From contig NZ_CP076129.1 of the NCBI RefSeq assembly GCF_018736065.1, positions 1 to 64,000 of the forward strand: 64,000 bases of DNA, in the 5' to 3' direction. Position numbers and translations under genes: made by a program. Positions 35,536 to 45,753 of the stretch are shown here, piece after piece (positions within the stretch are counted from its first letter, which is position 1; each line of letters starts with the position of its first letter). The notes beneath the pieces were generated by a model, which saw only the letters and a list, made by a program, of their open reading frames with translations, was not told the origin of the DNA and did no database searches. Source of the DNA: Flammeovirga kamogawensis. GTDB lineage: Bacteria; Bacteroidota; Bacteroidia; Cytophagales; Flammeovirgaceae.

Positions 35536-36573
35536 TTAGTAACTATGTTCGTCTAATTTTACTTTACCCCAAAATACTCTATAAACAATAAAAGTATACG
35601 TAAGCACTAATGGTGTTCCAATAGCAGCTATAGTAAGCATTATCCCTAAAGATTTTTGAGAAGCTGCCGCATTATATATTGTAATAGTATTTTCAGGATT
35701 ATTTGTGGCAATTAATAATGAAGGGTAGAGTTGTACCGCCACCAATATTAATAATAAACTAAAAGTGATAGATGAGAAAATAAATGCAGACAAATACTTT
35801 TGCTTTTTGGCTAAACGTGGAATATTTGCAATACTTAAAACTGCTAAAACAGGCAGTATAAATAAAACAGGATATTCTTTAAAACGTTCTGCTAAATGAG
35901 GGAAGAATATTAGCGTATACAAACTCATTATTGTGTACATAATAATGAAAGCAATCATGCATTTTTCTAACATTAATACAACATGGTCAAAGAGTTTTCC
36001 TTCTGTTTTTAAAGAGAGGTAAATCGCTCCATGCATCATCATTAACGTTAATGTGGTTAACCCAACTATAATGGCATATGGATTCAAAAACATAGTTAAA
36101 TGAGGGTTTATTGCCTCGTAGTTTTCATCCAAAGGAAAACCTTGTAGTATGTTTCCTAATACTACACCTAATAAAAACGCAATCATACCACTCGAAAGTG
36201 TATAAGTAAAATCCCATAAATTTCGCCACCATTTCATTTGTTCTTTAGATCTAAATTCTATAGAAATAGCTCTAAGAATAATAAAGAAAATAAAGAGCAT
36301 AAAAGGAATATACATTGCAGAGAATAGTGTGGCATAAAATACAGGAAAACCAGCAAATAAAGTACCTCCGCCAATTACTAACCAAACCTCGTTGCCATCC
36401 CAAACTGGGCCAACAGCATTTAAAGCAATACGTCTGTTTTTATCGCTTTTTATAAATAAGTGCATTGCACCTGCACCTAAATCAAAACCATCTAAAATTC
36501 CGTAACCAGAAAATAAAGCACCCACTACTAAAAACCATAGCGTAGGGTAGTCTAAGCCTAAAATTGTTTCCAT
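35536..36573 (-). CDS. cydB: Cytochrome bd ubiquinol oxidase subunit II
   Basis: 345 residues, about nine membrane helices. Stabilising subunit of the bd oxidase, which passes quinol electrons to O2 without pumping protons and works at low oxygen. LWFLVVGALFSGYGILDGFDLGAG (helix I, family hallmark), VWDGNEVWLVIGGGTLFAGFP and the RDLWD/RNLWDFTYTLSSG region are classical CydB. Encoded 8 bp after cydA. No CydX-like small gene is seen after it. Confidence 0.95.
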   Translation of the reverse strand: METILGLDYPTLWFLVVGALFSGYGILDGFDLGAGAMHLFIKSDKNRRIALNAVGPVWDGNEVWLVIGGGTLFAGFPVFYATLFSAMYIPFMLFIFFIILRAISIEFRSKEQMKWWRNLWDFTYTLSSGMIAFLLGVVLGNILQGFPLDENYEAINPHLTMFLNPYAIIVGLTTLTLMMMHGAIYLSLKTEGKLFDHVVLMLEKCMIAFIIMYTIMSLYTLIFFPHLAERFKEYPVLFILPVLAVLSIANIPRLAKKQKYLSAFIFSSITFSLLLILVAVQLYPSLLIATNNPENTITIYNAAASQKSLGIMLTIAAIGTPLVLTYTFIVYRVFWGKVKLDEHSY

Positions 36574-36581
36574 GAGTAGTG

Positions 36582-37961
36582 TTAATCTTTAGTGAAAAAG
36601 TTATTTATACCTTGTTGATGAGGACGATGATCTATCAGATGAGCATCTTCTGGACCGTGTTTAATTTTCTTATTTAATAAGTAGATAAACAAGACTAATA
36701 GAAGAGAATAAATTAAAGAAAACATTATTAATGAAAATAATACTTGATCTGCCTGAACTGCCTTAGAGAGTGCATCTGATGTGCGCAATAAGCCATAAAC
36801 TACCCAAGGTTGTCGTCCCATTTCTGCAGCAAACCAACCAAACTGATTAGCCAATTGAGGCAATATTACTGCAAATACAAAAATCCATAATAACCATTTA
36901 TGATTGAAAAGCTGCTTTCTCCATAGCAAGAAACTACCTAAAAGAGAAAGACCAATTAGTAGCATACCAATTCCTACCATTAGATGATAAAATTGGAAAA
37001 TAGCATTTATTTGACTGGGTTGGTCTTCTACTGCAAATTTATCTAATCCCGTTACCTTGCCATCAAAAGTTTGGTATAAGAGTAGAGAAAGTCCACCAGG
37101 GACTTTTAAACCATAAACTTCTTTATTTTCTTGATCTACCCATCCGAATAAATACAAATCGGCAGGGTCTTCAGTATGATAATGTCCTTCAAAAGCGGCT
37201 AATTTAGCAGGCTGATTCTTTGCGACACCATCAGCAGATAAGTGTCCAAGGAAAAGTTGAACAATAGAAAAAACAGTTGCAGCAATTAAGCCTAATTTAA
37301 TACCTGTTTTAGAAATCTCTTGATGTCTATCTCTCACTAAATAATAGGCATGAACACTAATGTATAAAAATGCTCCTGCAAGAAAAGCACCTACCCAAAC
37401 ATGTAAAATCCGTTCTACACTTGAAGGGTTAAAAACCATTTCCCAAAAATCTGTTATTTCTGCTTTAGCCATCATGCCTTCTCCAACAATATGATAACCT
37501 GCAGGGGTTTGTTGCCAACTGTTGGCTACCACAATCCAAATTGCAGAAAACATAGAACCTAAGAAAACACCTAAAGTAGAAATAAAATGAACTTTAGGAC
37601 TAACCTTGTTCCACCCAAATAATAATATACCTAAAAAGCTACTTTCTAAAGCAAAGGCAAATATCCCTTCGGCTGCTAGTGCAGAACCAAAAATATCGCC
37701 AACATAGCGGGAGTAAGTAGCCCAATTTGTGCCAAATTCAAATTCCATTACTATACCTGTTGCTACACCAATACCAAAGGTTAAAGCAAATATTTTAGTC
37801 CAAAACCGAGTTAGAACTTCATATTTTTTATTATGTGTTTTTAAAAACATTCCTTCGGAAATGACAAGCATTAAACCGATACCAATACTTAATGGAGGAT
37901 AGATATAATGGAATGAGATTGTAAAAGCGAATTGTATTCGAGAGAGGATTTCTACGTCCAT
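36582..37961 (-). CDS. cydA: Cytochrome bd ubiquinol oxidase subunit I
   Basis: 459 residues, about nine membrane helices; carries hemes b558, b595 and d. His18 in FAFTISFHYIYPP corresponds to E. coli His19. LHVWVGAFLAG holds the second His, and FYHLMVGIGM the Met ligand of heme b558. E..........FALES near residue 100 carries the conserved Glu pair of the proton channel. GRQPWVVYGLLRT is the classic signature. The protein is shorter than E. coli CydA (522) because the Q-loop is short, the non-proteobacterial type. It probably supports growth at low oxygen and resistance to NO and sulfide. Confidence 0.96.
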   Translation of the reverse strand: MDVEILSRIQFAFTISFHYIYPPLSIGIGLMLVISEGMFLKTHNKKYEVLTRFWTKIFALTFGIGVATGIVMEFEFGTNWATYSRYVGDIFGSALAAEGIFAFALESSFLGILLFGWNKVSPKVHFISTLGVFLGSMFSAIWIVVANSWQQTPAGYHIVGEGMMAKAEITDFWEMVFNPSSVERILHVWVGAFLAGAFLYISVHAYYLVRDRHQEISKTGIKLGLIAATVFSIVQLFLGHLSADGVAKNQPAKLAAFEGHYHTEDPADLYLFGWVDQENKEVYGLKVPGGLSLLLYQTFDGKVTGLDKFAVEDQPSQINAIFQFYHLMVGIGMLLIGLSLLGSFLLWRKQLFNHKWLLWIFVFAVILPQLANQFGWFAAEMGRQPWVVYGLLRTSDALSKAVQADQVLFSLIMFSLIYSLLLVLFIYLLNKKIKHGPEDAHLIDHRPHQQGINNFFTKD

Positions 37962-38279
37962 GATTAATGATAGGTTTTTTAAGTTTAAGTATTATAAAGC
38001 TAATAACTTTTTGATAATATTGAATGTTTAACGGAGTATTCTTTCCTATTTTTTTTGTTGATCTTGAGGTATTGAATTAATCGATGTTTTGGTTGTATTT
38101 ATTAATTGAAATAGTAGAAATACACCTTTTTAAATGAGTTAACTTGATAAGACAAATAAGAATGGATTGTGACACTTTTTTTTTGTCAACATACCATAAT
38201 AGATGCTACTTTATATCTCTTTTTTAAAGAAATTTATAATTATTATTATGACGATCAACTATTTTAGATTAACTACCTG
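37962..38279. other. Divergent regulatory region of cydAB
   Basis: 318 bp, AT-rich, no gene. It contains an imperfect inverted repeat TTGTGACA...TGTCAACA (38167 to about 38191) around a T-run. Whether it belongs to the cydA (-) or the lipoprotein (+) promoter is unclear. Confidence 0.35.
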
Positions 38280-39158
38280 ATGTTTAATAGCAAAATTATT
38301 TTTCTGTTCTTACTATCTCTTGTTTGTATTTATTCATGTAAAACGATAGAAAAGAAGAGTGAAGTTCCTAATTCTGGCTTTTATTTGGCCATACATGAGG
38401 AAGCTATCTCGCCTGATCTAGAGAAAATTACTGGAATTATACCTTCCCAAAACAAGGATTATTTGTGGGTTCAAGAGAATAAAGGAAATAACCCATTCAT
38501 TTATTTATATAACACAAAAACAGGAAAACAAGAAAAGAAAGTATTTATACGAGGAACTTCTATAGCATGGGAAGATTTAGCAAAAAGCTACAATGATAAA
38601 GACCAGATGTCGATTCATGTAGCAGATATTGGAGACCCTCATTTATCCCGTAAGGATATTCAAGTATATTCTTTTAAAGAAAATGATATTGAAGACGATT
38701 TTGTAGCACCAGAAGTAAAGTATTTTACATATCCCAACGGCCCTAGAAACGCTAGTGCAATGATTGTGAATCAGACAACGGAGGAATATTATATTTTTAC
38801 TTTAAGTAAAGAATTTACAGAAGTTTATGCCATTAGTATTCATGAAAGAGCTGGGCAGCTAAAGCAAATTGGGGTGTTACCTTTTGGTAATGTTACCAAC
38901 GTTGATATCTCTTTTGATAATAGTCGTTTATTGATTGTAAAAGAAGGAGACTTGAGTATGTGGAATTTAGAGAACAAAGATAAATTAATCTCAAACTTGT
39001 TGAATAAAAAACCAGATTATATTCATGTAAAAGAAGCCTCTGAATATTTAGGTTCATGTTTTAAAGATGAAGGTAAATTTTATGTTCTTGATAGAAAGAA
39101 GCCTGATCAAAAACCTGTAATTACTACGTATGAAGGTGGTGGTGTAACTTCTTTATAA
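38280..39158 (+). CDS. Lipoprotein with predicted beta-propeller
   Basis: 292 residues. Lipoprotein signal (…VCIYSC, Cys about 20). Motifs WEDLA (about 98-102), HVADIGDPHLSRKDIQVYSF (about 117-136) and repeated strands with small blades recall bacterial propellers of the SdiA-regulated/NHL type, where W-E-D-(I/L)-A and VxDIGD..R are conserved. A ligand-binding or scaffolding role at a membrane surface is likely. No enzyme motif is seen. Confidence 0.6.
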   Translation: MFNSKIIFLFLLSLVCIYSCKTIEKKSEVPNSGFYLAIHEEAISPDLEKITGIIPSQNKDYLWVQENKGNNPFIYLYNTKTGKQEKKVFIRGTSIAWEDLAKSYNDKDQMSIHVADIGDPHLSRKDIQVYSFKENDIEDDFVAPEVKYFTYPNGPRNASAMIVNQTTEEYYIFTLSKEFTEVYAISIHERAGQLKQIGVLPFGNVTNVDISFDNSRLLIVKEGDLSMWNLENKDKLISNLLNKKPDYIHVKEASEYLGSCFKDEGKFYVLDRKKPDQKPVITTYEGGGVTSL

Positions 39159-39183
39159 TCTTTAATATACTGCACAAAATATA

Positions 39184-39236
39184 AACACCTCTCTTAATTG
39201 TCTCCATTTTATAGAAGACGTTAAGAGAGGTGTTAT
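39184..39236. terminator. Bidirectional terminator
   Basis: A long hairpin AACACCTCTCTTAA / TTAAGAGAGGTGTT with a 24-nt loop between converging genes. Confidence 0.75.
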
Positions 39237-39255
39237 TTTATTGTAATACAAATAA

Positions 39256-41745
39256 TTACAACATTTCTGTAAATTGATTCCTTCTAATTACAGGATCAAG
39301 GTTTTGAAGTATTTTTGCTTCTAATTTATCGTCAATATTATTATGTTCTAGAAATTGATGTACCTTTTTAATAACGCTTTTTTCAGTTCGCTTTCCAATG
39401 CTATTTTTTAAATAACCGAATGGGAAAAAGATATCGCCAGTTTTTTGTATTTCAGGCAAAAGGTTTAAAGTCGCTTCAATATATTTGATTGAATTTGCGG
39501 CCTGTAATGGGTGGTTTAAGTACCCAAGTCCATTTTCTACCCAAGGTTCGTTACCTCTATTTTTTACATTTTTAATATCTTCAAAAAAAGCATCTCTTTC
39601 TATATAATCAGGACTTGTAGAAGGGGTTATATATGTAAGATAACTTCTATAGTAATCAGAAGAGAGATTATTTGCCACTGTTCTTTCCATTTCTCTAGAT
39701 GTAGCTAATTTTTCCATTCGTAGTTTCATGAAAAGTGCAATTCTATTGGCATCACTAATAGTTGGGATAGTATTTTTCTGCGTAATGTATTGTTCTAAAA
39801 ATGCATATTCTTCTTTAGTATGATCAAGTGAAATTAGTACCTTTAAGTAAAAAGTTTTTAATGTATTTGTAGTACTTTTTTCTAAAAGGTTTTTAAAAAT
39901 TGGAAATTCTTTCTTTGTAAGCTTTGTACGTTCACTTTTAGATAAATAATACCAATAAATCTCTTTAAACTGACCAAATAACATCTTTTTTAACAGAGAA
40001 TTATCTTCAACTTTCAAACGCTCTAAGATAAACGGAAGATAGGTTTCTATAGCTATATTTTTATGCAGAAAATTTTCCCACAAATTACCATAAACAGTCA
40101 TGGCTTCTTTATCAGAATAATTAGCAATGTTCTTAATCAATAGTGTTTGTAAATCAGCTGCAAGTTCAAAATATCCATAACCTTTTGCAGATTGGTCTAA
40201 AGGATAATTTCCTGCTTTGCCTAAAGGAGCTGAAGTGTTTGCTGAGTTGATATTTACTGTTGTATTGTTCACTTTAATTATTTGTGACCAACCAATATCT
40301 TCAGTTTTAATAACTAAGTTATCTTCTTCAATACTTAATTTATATTTAGGCATTCCTGCTTTTTTTACCCATTGATCTGCCCATGGCTTAATATCTTTTG
40401 CAGTAGTTTCTACGATTACATTAATTAGATCATCGAAGGTAGCATTACTAAAAGCATATTTCTTTAAATAATTCTGTAAAGAAAGTTGTAAGGCCTCAGA
40501 ACCAATTATTTCTTCTAACTGAGCCATTACAACAGGTGCTTTAGAGTAAATTATAGCACCATATAAAGTACCTGCTAAGTTTAAGTTTTCTAGATTTTGC
40601 TGAATAGGATGTGTACCTTCAGTTCTATCAATAGGATAGGCCCTGTATTGATGAGAAACATAGAATTGTACATCATGATTAATTTCTGGGTAAGAGGGTT
40701 CTACTGCTTTTGCTGCAATAAAATTAGCAAACACTTCTTTTAACCAAACATCATCAAACCATTTCATGGTTACTAGATCTCCAAACCACATGTGTGCTAC
40801 TTCATGCGAAATTAACTGTGCTCTTCTTAATTTTTCTGTATCGCCAGCGTTTTCATCAAGTATTAAAGACGAAGATCTGTACTGAATTGCTCCAACATGT
40901 TCCATACCACCATATTGAAATGGAGGAAGCAGAGCAAAATCAAGTTTATGAAAAGGCAACGGTATATTTGTATAGTTTTCAATCCAATCAATGGCTTTAA
41001 CATGCAGCTTAAAAATAGCGTCTTTATTCTTGTCTATTTTCTCTTTATCAACTAAATGAAGCATAGTAAATTTGTGTTTACCATCATCATACTCTTCCTT
41101 TTTAAAATTACCTGCTACAAACGAAAATAAGTATGTAGAAATTGGAGCAGTTTCACCAAATACTAATAGTTTTCTACCTTCAACGGTTTCTTTCTGCGTA
41201 GCATATTCTCCTGCAATAGCTTCCCATTTTTCGGGCATGTCTAAACTAAGCACATATTTTGCTTTCAGGTCTGGTTGATCAAAACAAGGAAATAAAGTTC
41301 TTGCTCTGTCCGGAACAAGCAAGGTATACATATAATCCTTATTTCTATTTAAAGATTGTTTACCAGCTTTAAATTGAAAAGAAATTTTATTTTCACCTTC
41401 AACTAAATATGTATTAGGGATAACAATATGTTCCTGAATATAATCGTAAGAACACGTTTCATTGTTCACTATAAGATTATCAATGTGTGTGTCGTTGGCT
41501 TTAAAATCAAGTATTAAAGGCTTAGTATTATCTTTAAGTGTTACTTTAATTAATGAAGTAGCAAAAATATCAGCTTCTTTTTCTTCAGGTAGTTCAAAAT
41601 GAAGTTCATAATGAATATTAGAATAATTAGAAAAACGATATTCAGCTAATTCTTTAGATACGCCTAATGTTATTTCTACAGTATTAGATGTACACGAAAA
41701 AAGCATTAGTAATACAATTAAATAAGTGAAATGATTGAATCTCAT
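39256..41745 (-). CDS. M1-family (gluzincin) aminopeptidase, predicted lipoprotein
   Basis: 829 residues. Removes N-terminal residues from peptides. The start is the ATG giving MRFNHFTYLIVLLMLFSC, a lipoprotein signal; a longer frame adds 25 residues. The exopeptidase substrate loop is GGMEHVGAIQYR (the GAMEN motif in the GGMEH form common in Bacteroidota). Zinc is bound by HEVAH (His314, Glu315, His318) and the distal Glu in WLKEVFA (Glu337), the HExxHx18E pattern. Signal and lipid anchor suggest a periplasmic or surface enzyme for peptide use. Confidence 0.92.
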   Translation of the reverse strand: MRFNHFTYLIVLLMLFSCTSNTVEITLGVSKELAEYRFSNYSNIHYELHFELPEEKEADIFATSLIKVTLKDNTKPLILDFKANDTHIDNLIVNNETCSYDYIQEHIVIPNTYLVEGENKISFQFKAGKQSLNRNKDYMYTLLVPDRARTLFPCFDQPDLKAKYVLSLDMPEKWEAIAGEYATQKETVEGRKLLVFGETAPISTYLFSFVAGNFKKEEYDDGKHKFTMLHLVDKEKIDKNKDAIFKLHVKAIDWIENYTNIPLPFHKLDFALLPPFQYGGMEHVGAIQYRSSSLILDENAGDTEKLRRAQLISHEVAHMWFGDLVTMKWFDDVWLKEVFANFIAAKAVEPSYPEINHDVQFYVSHQYRAYPIDRTEGTHPIQQNLENLNLAGTLYGAIIYSKAPVVMAQLEEIIGSEALQLSLQNYLKKYAFSNATFDDLINVIVETTAKDIKPWADQWVKKAGMPKYKLSIEEDNLVIKTEDIGWSQIIKVNNTTVNINSANTSAPLGKAGNYPLDQSAKGYGYFELAADLQTLLIKNIANYSDKEAMTVYGNLWENFLHKNIAIETYLPFILERLKVEDNSLLKKMLFGQFKEIYWYYLSKSERTKLTKKEFPIFKNLLEKSTTNTLKTFYLKVLISLDHTKEEYAFLEQYITQKNTIPTISDANRIALFMKLRMEKLATSREMERTVANNLSSDYYRSYLTYITPSTSPDYIERDAFFEDIKNVKNRGNEPWVENGLGYLNHPLQAANSIKYIEATLNLLPEIQKTGDIFFPFGYLKNSIGKRTEKSVIKKVHQFLEHNNIDDKLEAKILQNLDPVIRRNQFTEML

Positions 41746-41838
41746 AGGTATGTGATAGGTAATAAAAAATAAGTATATAAATATATTAATATCTGAGTTA
41801 AGATCACTATGGGTTTTCAATTTTTTAAATTAGGGGGG

Positions 41839-41873
41839 TAAAAACAACAGTTCATGAACCACAAACTGTTGTC
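41839..41873 (-). terminator. Hairpin with T-run upstream of the aminopeptidase gene
   Basis: On the minus strand a perfect 9-bp stem ACAACAGTT / AACTGTTGT with an 11-nt loop is followed by TTTTT. It lies about 95 bp before the aminopeptidase ATG and 130 bp beyond the terminator of the kinase-like gene, so it is either a second terminator or an attenuator. Confidence 0.5.
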
Positions 41874-42002
41874 CTATTTCTAACTATTTTAACTTATTTC
41901 AAATCAATATTTCTAGTTTAACAAATAGAAAAGAGGATACGGTAAATTTGTAATGAAGCCAATTTTAAAAGGTGAATGATGAAGCATTCTTAAACGAAAA
42001 CT

Positions 42003-42042
42003 AAAAAAAAGCCCCTTCACTAAAAATATAGAGAAGGGGCAC
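42003..42042 (-). terminator. Terminator of the first cytidylate-kinase-like gene
   Basis: On the minus strand GCCCCTTC / GAAGGGGC (8 bp) followed by TTTTTTTT. Confidence 0.85.
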
Positions 42043-42047
42043 ATCAA

Positions 42048-42752
42048 CTAAACGTTTCGCATCATTTCAATTTCTCTTTCAGAAACTAAGGAAAGAATAC
42101 TACTAGCGATTTCATGGTCTGATAAATCGTCCCTTTCTATGGTTAAATCATAGTTAATTGGGACACTCTGCGAAACATATTTTAAAAAGTTTTTACGACG
42201 TTTGTTTTTACGTCGCACGATTTCCCGAGCATAACTTTCTCGTAAATCGTTTTTCCTAGCAAATTGGGTTACTCTAAATTTTTCTGATGCAGTTACTTTT
42301 ACCCTGAGTGCATTTTGCAATCCATCGGTAAAAAATGAAGCCCCTCTTCCTAAAAAGACAACATTACCTCTTTCTAGATAACTTAAAATTACGGTTTTTA
42401 ACGCGTTTAATAATTGCTCATCGAGAGTATTATTACCTATATCAAGGCTGTACATAATTTGGTCTATTATGCTTTTGTTCTGAACGGGAATAAAATTATT
42501 TAATTCTTTTGCAGATACTTTAAGTTCTTTAGATAGGTTATTTAAAATAGTGCTATCAACTAATTTCCAAGATTTTTTTAGCATTTTAAACCCAACCTGT
42601 TTTGCATTAAGCTCATCTACTAATAATTGTGCAGCAGGTCGAACATTTGTGCCAAACTCTCTCGACATGGTTACGATCATGCCATTGGCAACAGGAACTT
42701 TTTTATGCCGTAATTCTGTTTCGATTAAATAATTATAGATAAATGATTCCAT
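42048..42752 (-). CDS. Cytidylate-kinase-like protein, copy 1
   Basis: 234 residues, cytoplasmic. Belongs to the Cytidylate_kin2-type family: IVTMSREFGTNVRPAAQLLVDEL at the front (P-loop position), VVFLGRGASFFTDG in the middle (usual GRG), and YAREIVRRKNKRRKNFLKYV for the lid-like Arg-rich helix. In place of the usual GSGG the front loop reads GTNV, so canonical nucleotide binding is doubtful. A paralogue is encoded at 49762-50484. The two bracket the sensor and GH5 genes. Function of the family is unclear. Confidence 0.75.
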   Translation of the reverse strand: MESFIYNYLIETELRHKKVPVANGMIVTMSREFGTNVRPAAQLLVDELNAKQVGFKMLKKSWKLVDSTILNNLSKELKVSAKELNNFIPVQNKSIIDQIMYSLDIGNNTLDEQLLNALKTVILSYLERGNVVFLGRGASFFTDGLQNALRVKVTASEKFRVTQFARKNDLRESYAREIVRRKNKRRKNFLKYVSQSVPINYDLTIERDDLSDHEIASSILSLVSEREIEMMRNV

Positions 42753-42993
42753 GGGTATACTAGTTTTAGTGTGCTTGAATATTTTGTTAGTGTCAATTTA
42801 ACACTTAAAGTGTAATGATATGGTAATCAAAGTCATTAATAAATGATGATATATTCACTTATTTTCTGTAAGCTATAAACAGTTTTCTTTTTGAATAATC
42901 AATTATAATACAACATGAAATTATTCTGAGAAGGAGTATTTCTTATTTAATATTAATAAGTGATTTTACTTTATAACCTACTTCAATTATTGA

Positions 42994-43001
42994 TATATTT
43001 G
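42994..43001 (+). promoter_or_regulatory. TAnnTTTG-type -7 element of the sensor-regulator gene
   Basis: TATATTTG lies 22 bp before the ATG at 43024. Only the -7 part is convincing. Confidence 0.45.
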
Positions 43002-43023
43002 TAGTAATTATAATATAATCAAA

Positions 43024-45717
43024 ATGACAACTATAAATAAACTTCTCTGGGCTTGTTTAACCATTCTCATAGTAACAACAACTGTTTTCTCTTTTCCTTT
43101 TTTACCAAAGGTGACTTCTTATTCTAAATTAGACTATAAGGCAGGAAGACAAAATTGGGCTATAGGCTATGATAGCTATGGATCAGTATATTTTGGAAAT
43201 AATGAGGGTTTACTACATCATATTTACAATAGTTGGGAGGTTATACCTACATCAAAAAACGATAATGTTAAAAGTTTACTTGTTTACAATGATACGATTT
43301 GGACTGGTGGTAGCATTCAATTGGGTTATTTTGCAGCTAATGGATTTGGTAACATAGAATATAATCATGTAGCTAACATTGTAAAAGGGCAAGTTTGGAA
43401 AATTGAAACTAGAGACAATAAAATTTACGCTCAGACAGAGGCTGGTGTATATATTTATAATAAAACGATTAAGGAGACTTCATTTATAGAATTTCCTAAA
43501 GGTCTGTATAATATCATAGATTTTGATAATAAAATTATAGGAATAGACCGTTTAAATAGAATTGGCTTTTTTAATGAGAATGATTCTTTTGTAATTAAAG
43601 ATACCTTAAATTCAATTACAGATATTCATACATCGTTTAAAGGTGCAAACCATTATTATATAATAGCTGATAAATCTAAGTTAATTACTCTTGATAGACA
43701 GCAAAAGAAATCAGAATATAACCTTCCGAAAGAAATTACAGATGCAACAATTTTTAAAGGAATAGAATACAGTCAAGAAGGACAAGTTGTTTTTGGAACA
43801 ATTTCTAAAGGGTTAATATTTTATGATTACAAGCGAGGTTTAATTTTAAATCAGGTCAATACATCAAATGGTTTAATTGATAACACAACTTTATGTTTAA
43901 AATCTGATGAAATAGGTAATATCTGGACTGGCTTAGATTATGGGATTGGATATGTAGAGAATCAACAAATAGTAAAATCAATCTTTAACGGAGGAGCAAC
44001 CTACGATTTTCTTGTAAAGGACAACTTTACTTTATTAGCCACAAATAAAGGGGTTTTTAAGTCTGATAACAGAAATAAGTTTCAATTTATACCTAAACTT
44101 TCTGGACAAACATGGTCTATTGAAGAAATAAATAATCATCTCTTTATCAATCATAATAATGGTATTTTTTCTTATGAGAATGGTGTTTTTAAAGAAGTTT
44201 ATACTGCTGCAGGGGTACTTAGAATTGTTAATTTTAAAGGAACAAACAAATACATTTTATCTACATATATAGGTTTATTATTTGCTGAGTTTGATGGAGT
44301 TGAGTTTAAAGAAATTGGTAACTTATATTATTGGGGAAACCCTAAAATTGGTTACGATGCAAAAGAAAAAGCTATATGGGCAAAAAGTAAAGAGGGAAGC
44401 CTAAAAAAATACACACTTACAGCAAATGAAAAAGCAATAGAAACTGAAGATTATCAGGGACAAGACGATTTTTTTACCTTAAAAAACAAAGTTGTATTCT
44501 ATAATGGCAACTACTTGTCAGAATATATTGATGGTTCTTTCATTCAAATTAATACTCCACCTCTAAACAAAATTTCAGGAGGCGGTCTTACACGTTTAGT
44601 TGTAGGTAATCACGATCAATACTTAGCTTTTATTCAAAATGGTAAACTAGATTTGCTAATGAATATTCATGATGGCAATTATTATTCATTTAATAAAGTA
44701 CTAAGTGCTATTGATACTAATTTATTAGAAGGAGATGAGTGTTTTAAATTTATTGATAATTCGCTTTGGATAGCTACAGACAGGGGGGTAGAAATATTTA
44801 ATCCACAAGCGAAATCTAAAAGGGTAAAAACGCCAAAGCCATTTATTACGAATGTTAAAGCCATAACATCTGATACTACAATCAATTATATGTATCCTTT
44901 TAAGAATACTAAATTAGTTCTTAATGCAGAGGTAAATGATTTAAACTTTAATTTTGGTATTCTAAAGAGCTCTCGAGATTTTGTTGAGTTTAGTTACAAA
45001 CTAGAAGGCTACGATACAGACTGGTCATCATGGTCTGTAAACGAGGTAAAAGAATATACACAGATTAAAGGAGGAAATTATAAAATGCGATTGCGATCTC
45101 GCTTAAATGGAGGTGTTGTTGCCGAGTATAGCTTATTACTTTCTATAGAATTAGAATGGTTTGAAACAAAATGGATGATCATTCTTTATTTATTTGTAAT
45201 ACTCTTTTTAGTTTTTCTTTTTTATCTATTTTACAAATATTCTACAGCGAAGAAATTAAAGAAATTACAATTAGAACAACAACTAATTCTTGATGAGGAA
45301 AAGATCTCTTTTAAAAATGAACAACTCTTAAAATATACAGAACTCTTAACTCAGAAAAATCAATTATTAAGAGAATTAAAAGACGATTTAATAGGGGTAA
45401 AGCACAGAGTGACTGATTTATGGATAAAGAAAATTGATAAGGAGATGAATACTGAAAAAAAGAGTCTCATTTTTCATGAATTGTTTAAAGATCTCCACAA
45501 AGACTTTATCTCTAAAATGGAAGCAAAACATCCTACATTAACTCAGAATGATATTAGACTTATTTCTTTGATTAAATTCAATTTAGGTAATCATGAAATT
45601 GCTAATTTAATGAACATAACGCAAAAAAGTGTTATTGTGAATAGGTATAGGTTAAAGAAGAAGCTGGAGTTATCTAACGATATGGACTTAGATCATTACA
45701 TTAAAGAATTTGAGTAA
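43024..45717 (+). CDS. Membrane sensor with periplasmic propeller, Y_Y_Y and LuxR-type HTH
   Basis: 897 residues. One-component transmembrane regulator. N-terminal signal/anchor (about 5-22), then two-component-regulator-propeller-like repeats over about 30-610 (for example NDTIWTGGSIQLGYF, DEIGNIWTGLDYGIGYV). Triple-tyrosine domain (about 620-715) with FSYKLEGYDTDWSSWS. One membrane helix (about 720-745, IILYLFVILFLVFLFYLF), a coiled coil (about 750-810), and a LuxR/GerE-like helix-turn-helix at the end (NHEIANLMNITQKSVIVNRYRLKKKL). It probably senses a periplasmic carbohydrate and controls transcription at the membrane. The GH5 gene follows in the same direction, a plausible target. Confidence 0.88.
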   Translation: MTTINKLLWACLTILIVTTTVFSFPFLPKVTSYSKLDYKAGRQNWAIGYDSYGSVYFGNNEGLLHHIYNSWEVIPTSKNDNVKSLLVYNDTIWTGGSIQLGYFAANGFGNIEYNHVANIVKGQVWKIETRDNKIYAQTEAGVYIYNKTIKETSFIEFPKGLYNIIDFDNKIIGIDRLNRIGFFNENDSFVIKDTLNSITDIHTSFKGANHYYIIADKSKLITLDRQQKKSEYNLPKEITDATIFKGIEYSQEGQVVFGTISKGLIFYDYKRGLILNQVNTSNGLIDNTTLCLKSDEIGNIWTGLDYGIGYVENQQIVKSIFNGGATYDFLVKDNFTLLATNKGVFKSDNRNKFQFIPKLSGQTWSIEEINNHLFINHNNGIFSYENGVFKEVYTAAGVLRIVNFKGTNKYILSTYIGLLFAEFDGVEFKEIGNLYYWGNPKIGYDAKEKAIWAKSKEGSLKKYTLTANEKAIETEDYQGQDDFFTLKNKVVFYNGNYLSEYIDGSFIQINTPPLNKISGGGLTRLVVGNHDQYLAFIQNGKLDLLMNIHDGNYYSFNKVLSAIDTNLLEGDECFKFIDNSLWIATDRGVEIFNPQAKSKRVKTPKPFITNVKAITSDTTINYMYPFKNTKLVLNAEVNDLNFNFGILKSSRDFVEFSYKLEGYDTDWSSWSVNEVKEYTQIKGGNYKMRLRSRLNGGVVAEYSLLLSIELEWFETKWMIILYLFVILFLVFLFYLFYKYSTAKKLKKLQLEQQLILDEEKISFKNEQLLKYTELLTQKNQLLRELKDDLIGVKHRVTDLWIKKIDKEMNTEKKSLIFHELFKDLHKDFISKMEAKHPTLTQNDIRLISLIKFNLGNHEIANLMNITQKSVIVNRYRLKKKLELSNDMDLDHYIKEFE

Positions 45718-45753
45718 AAGCTAATTCAACTAGTAGAAACTATTTTCTTTATA

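Noticed and set aside
38167-38191. TTGTGACA...TGTCAACA as a Rex or Fnr site for cydAB
   Set aside because: The arms are imperfect and the spacing is too wide for either regulator. Kept only as a note in the intergenic entry.
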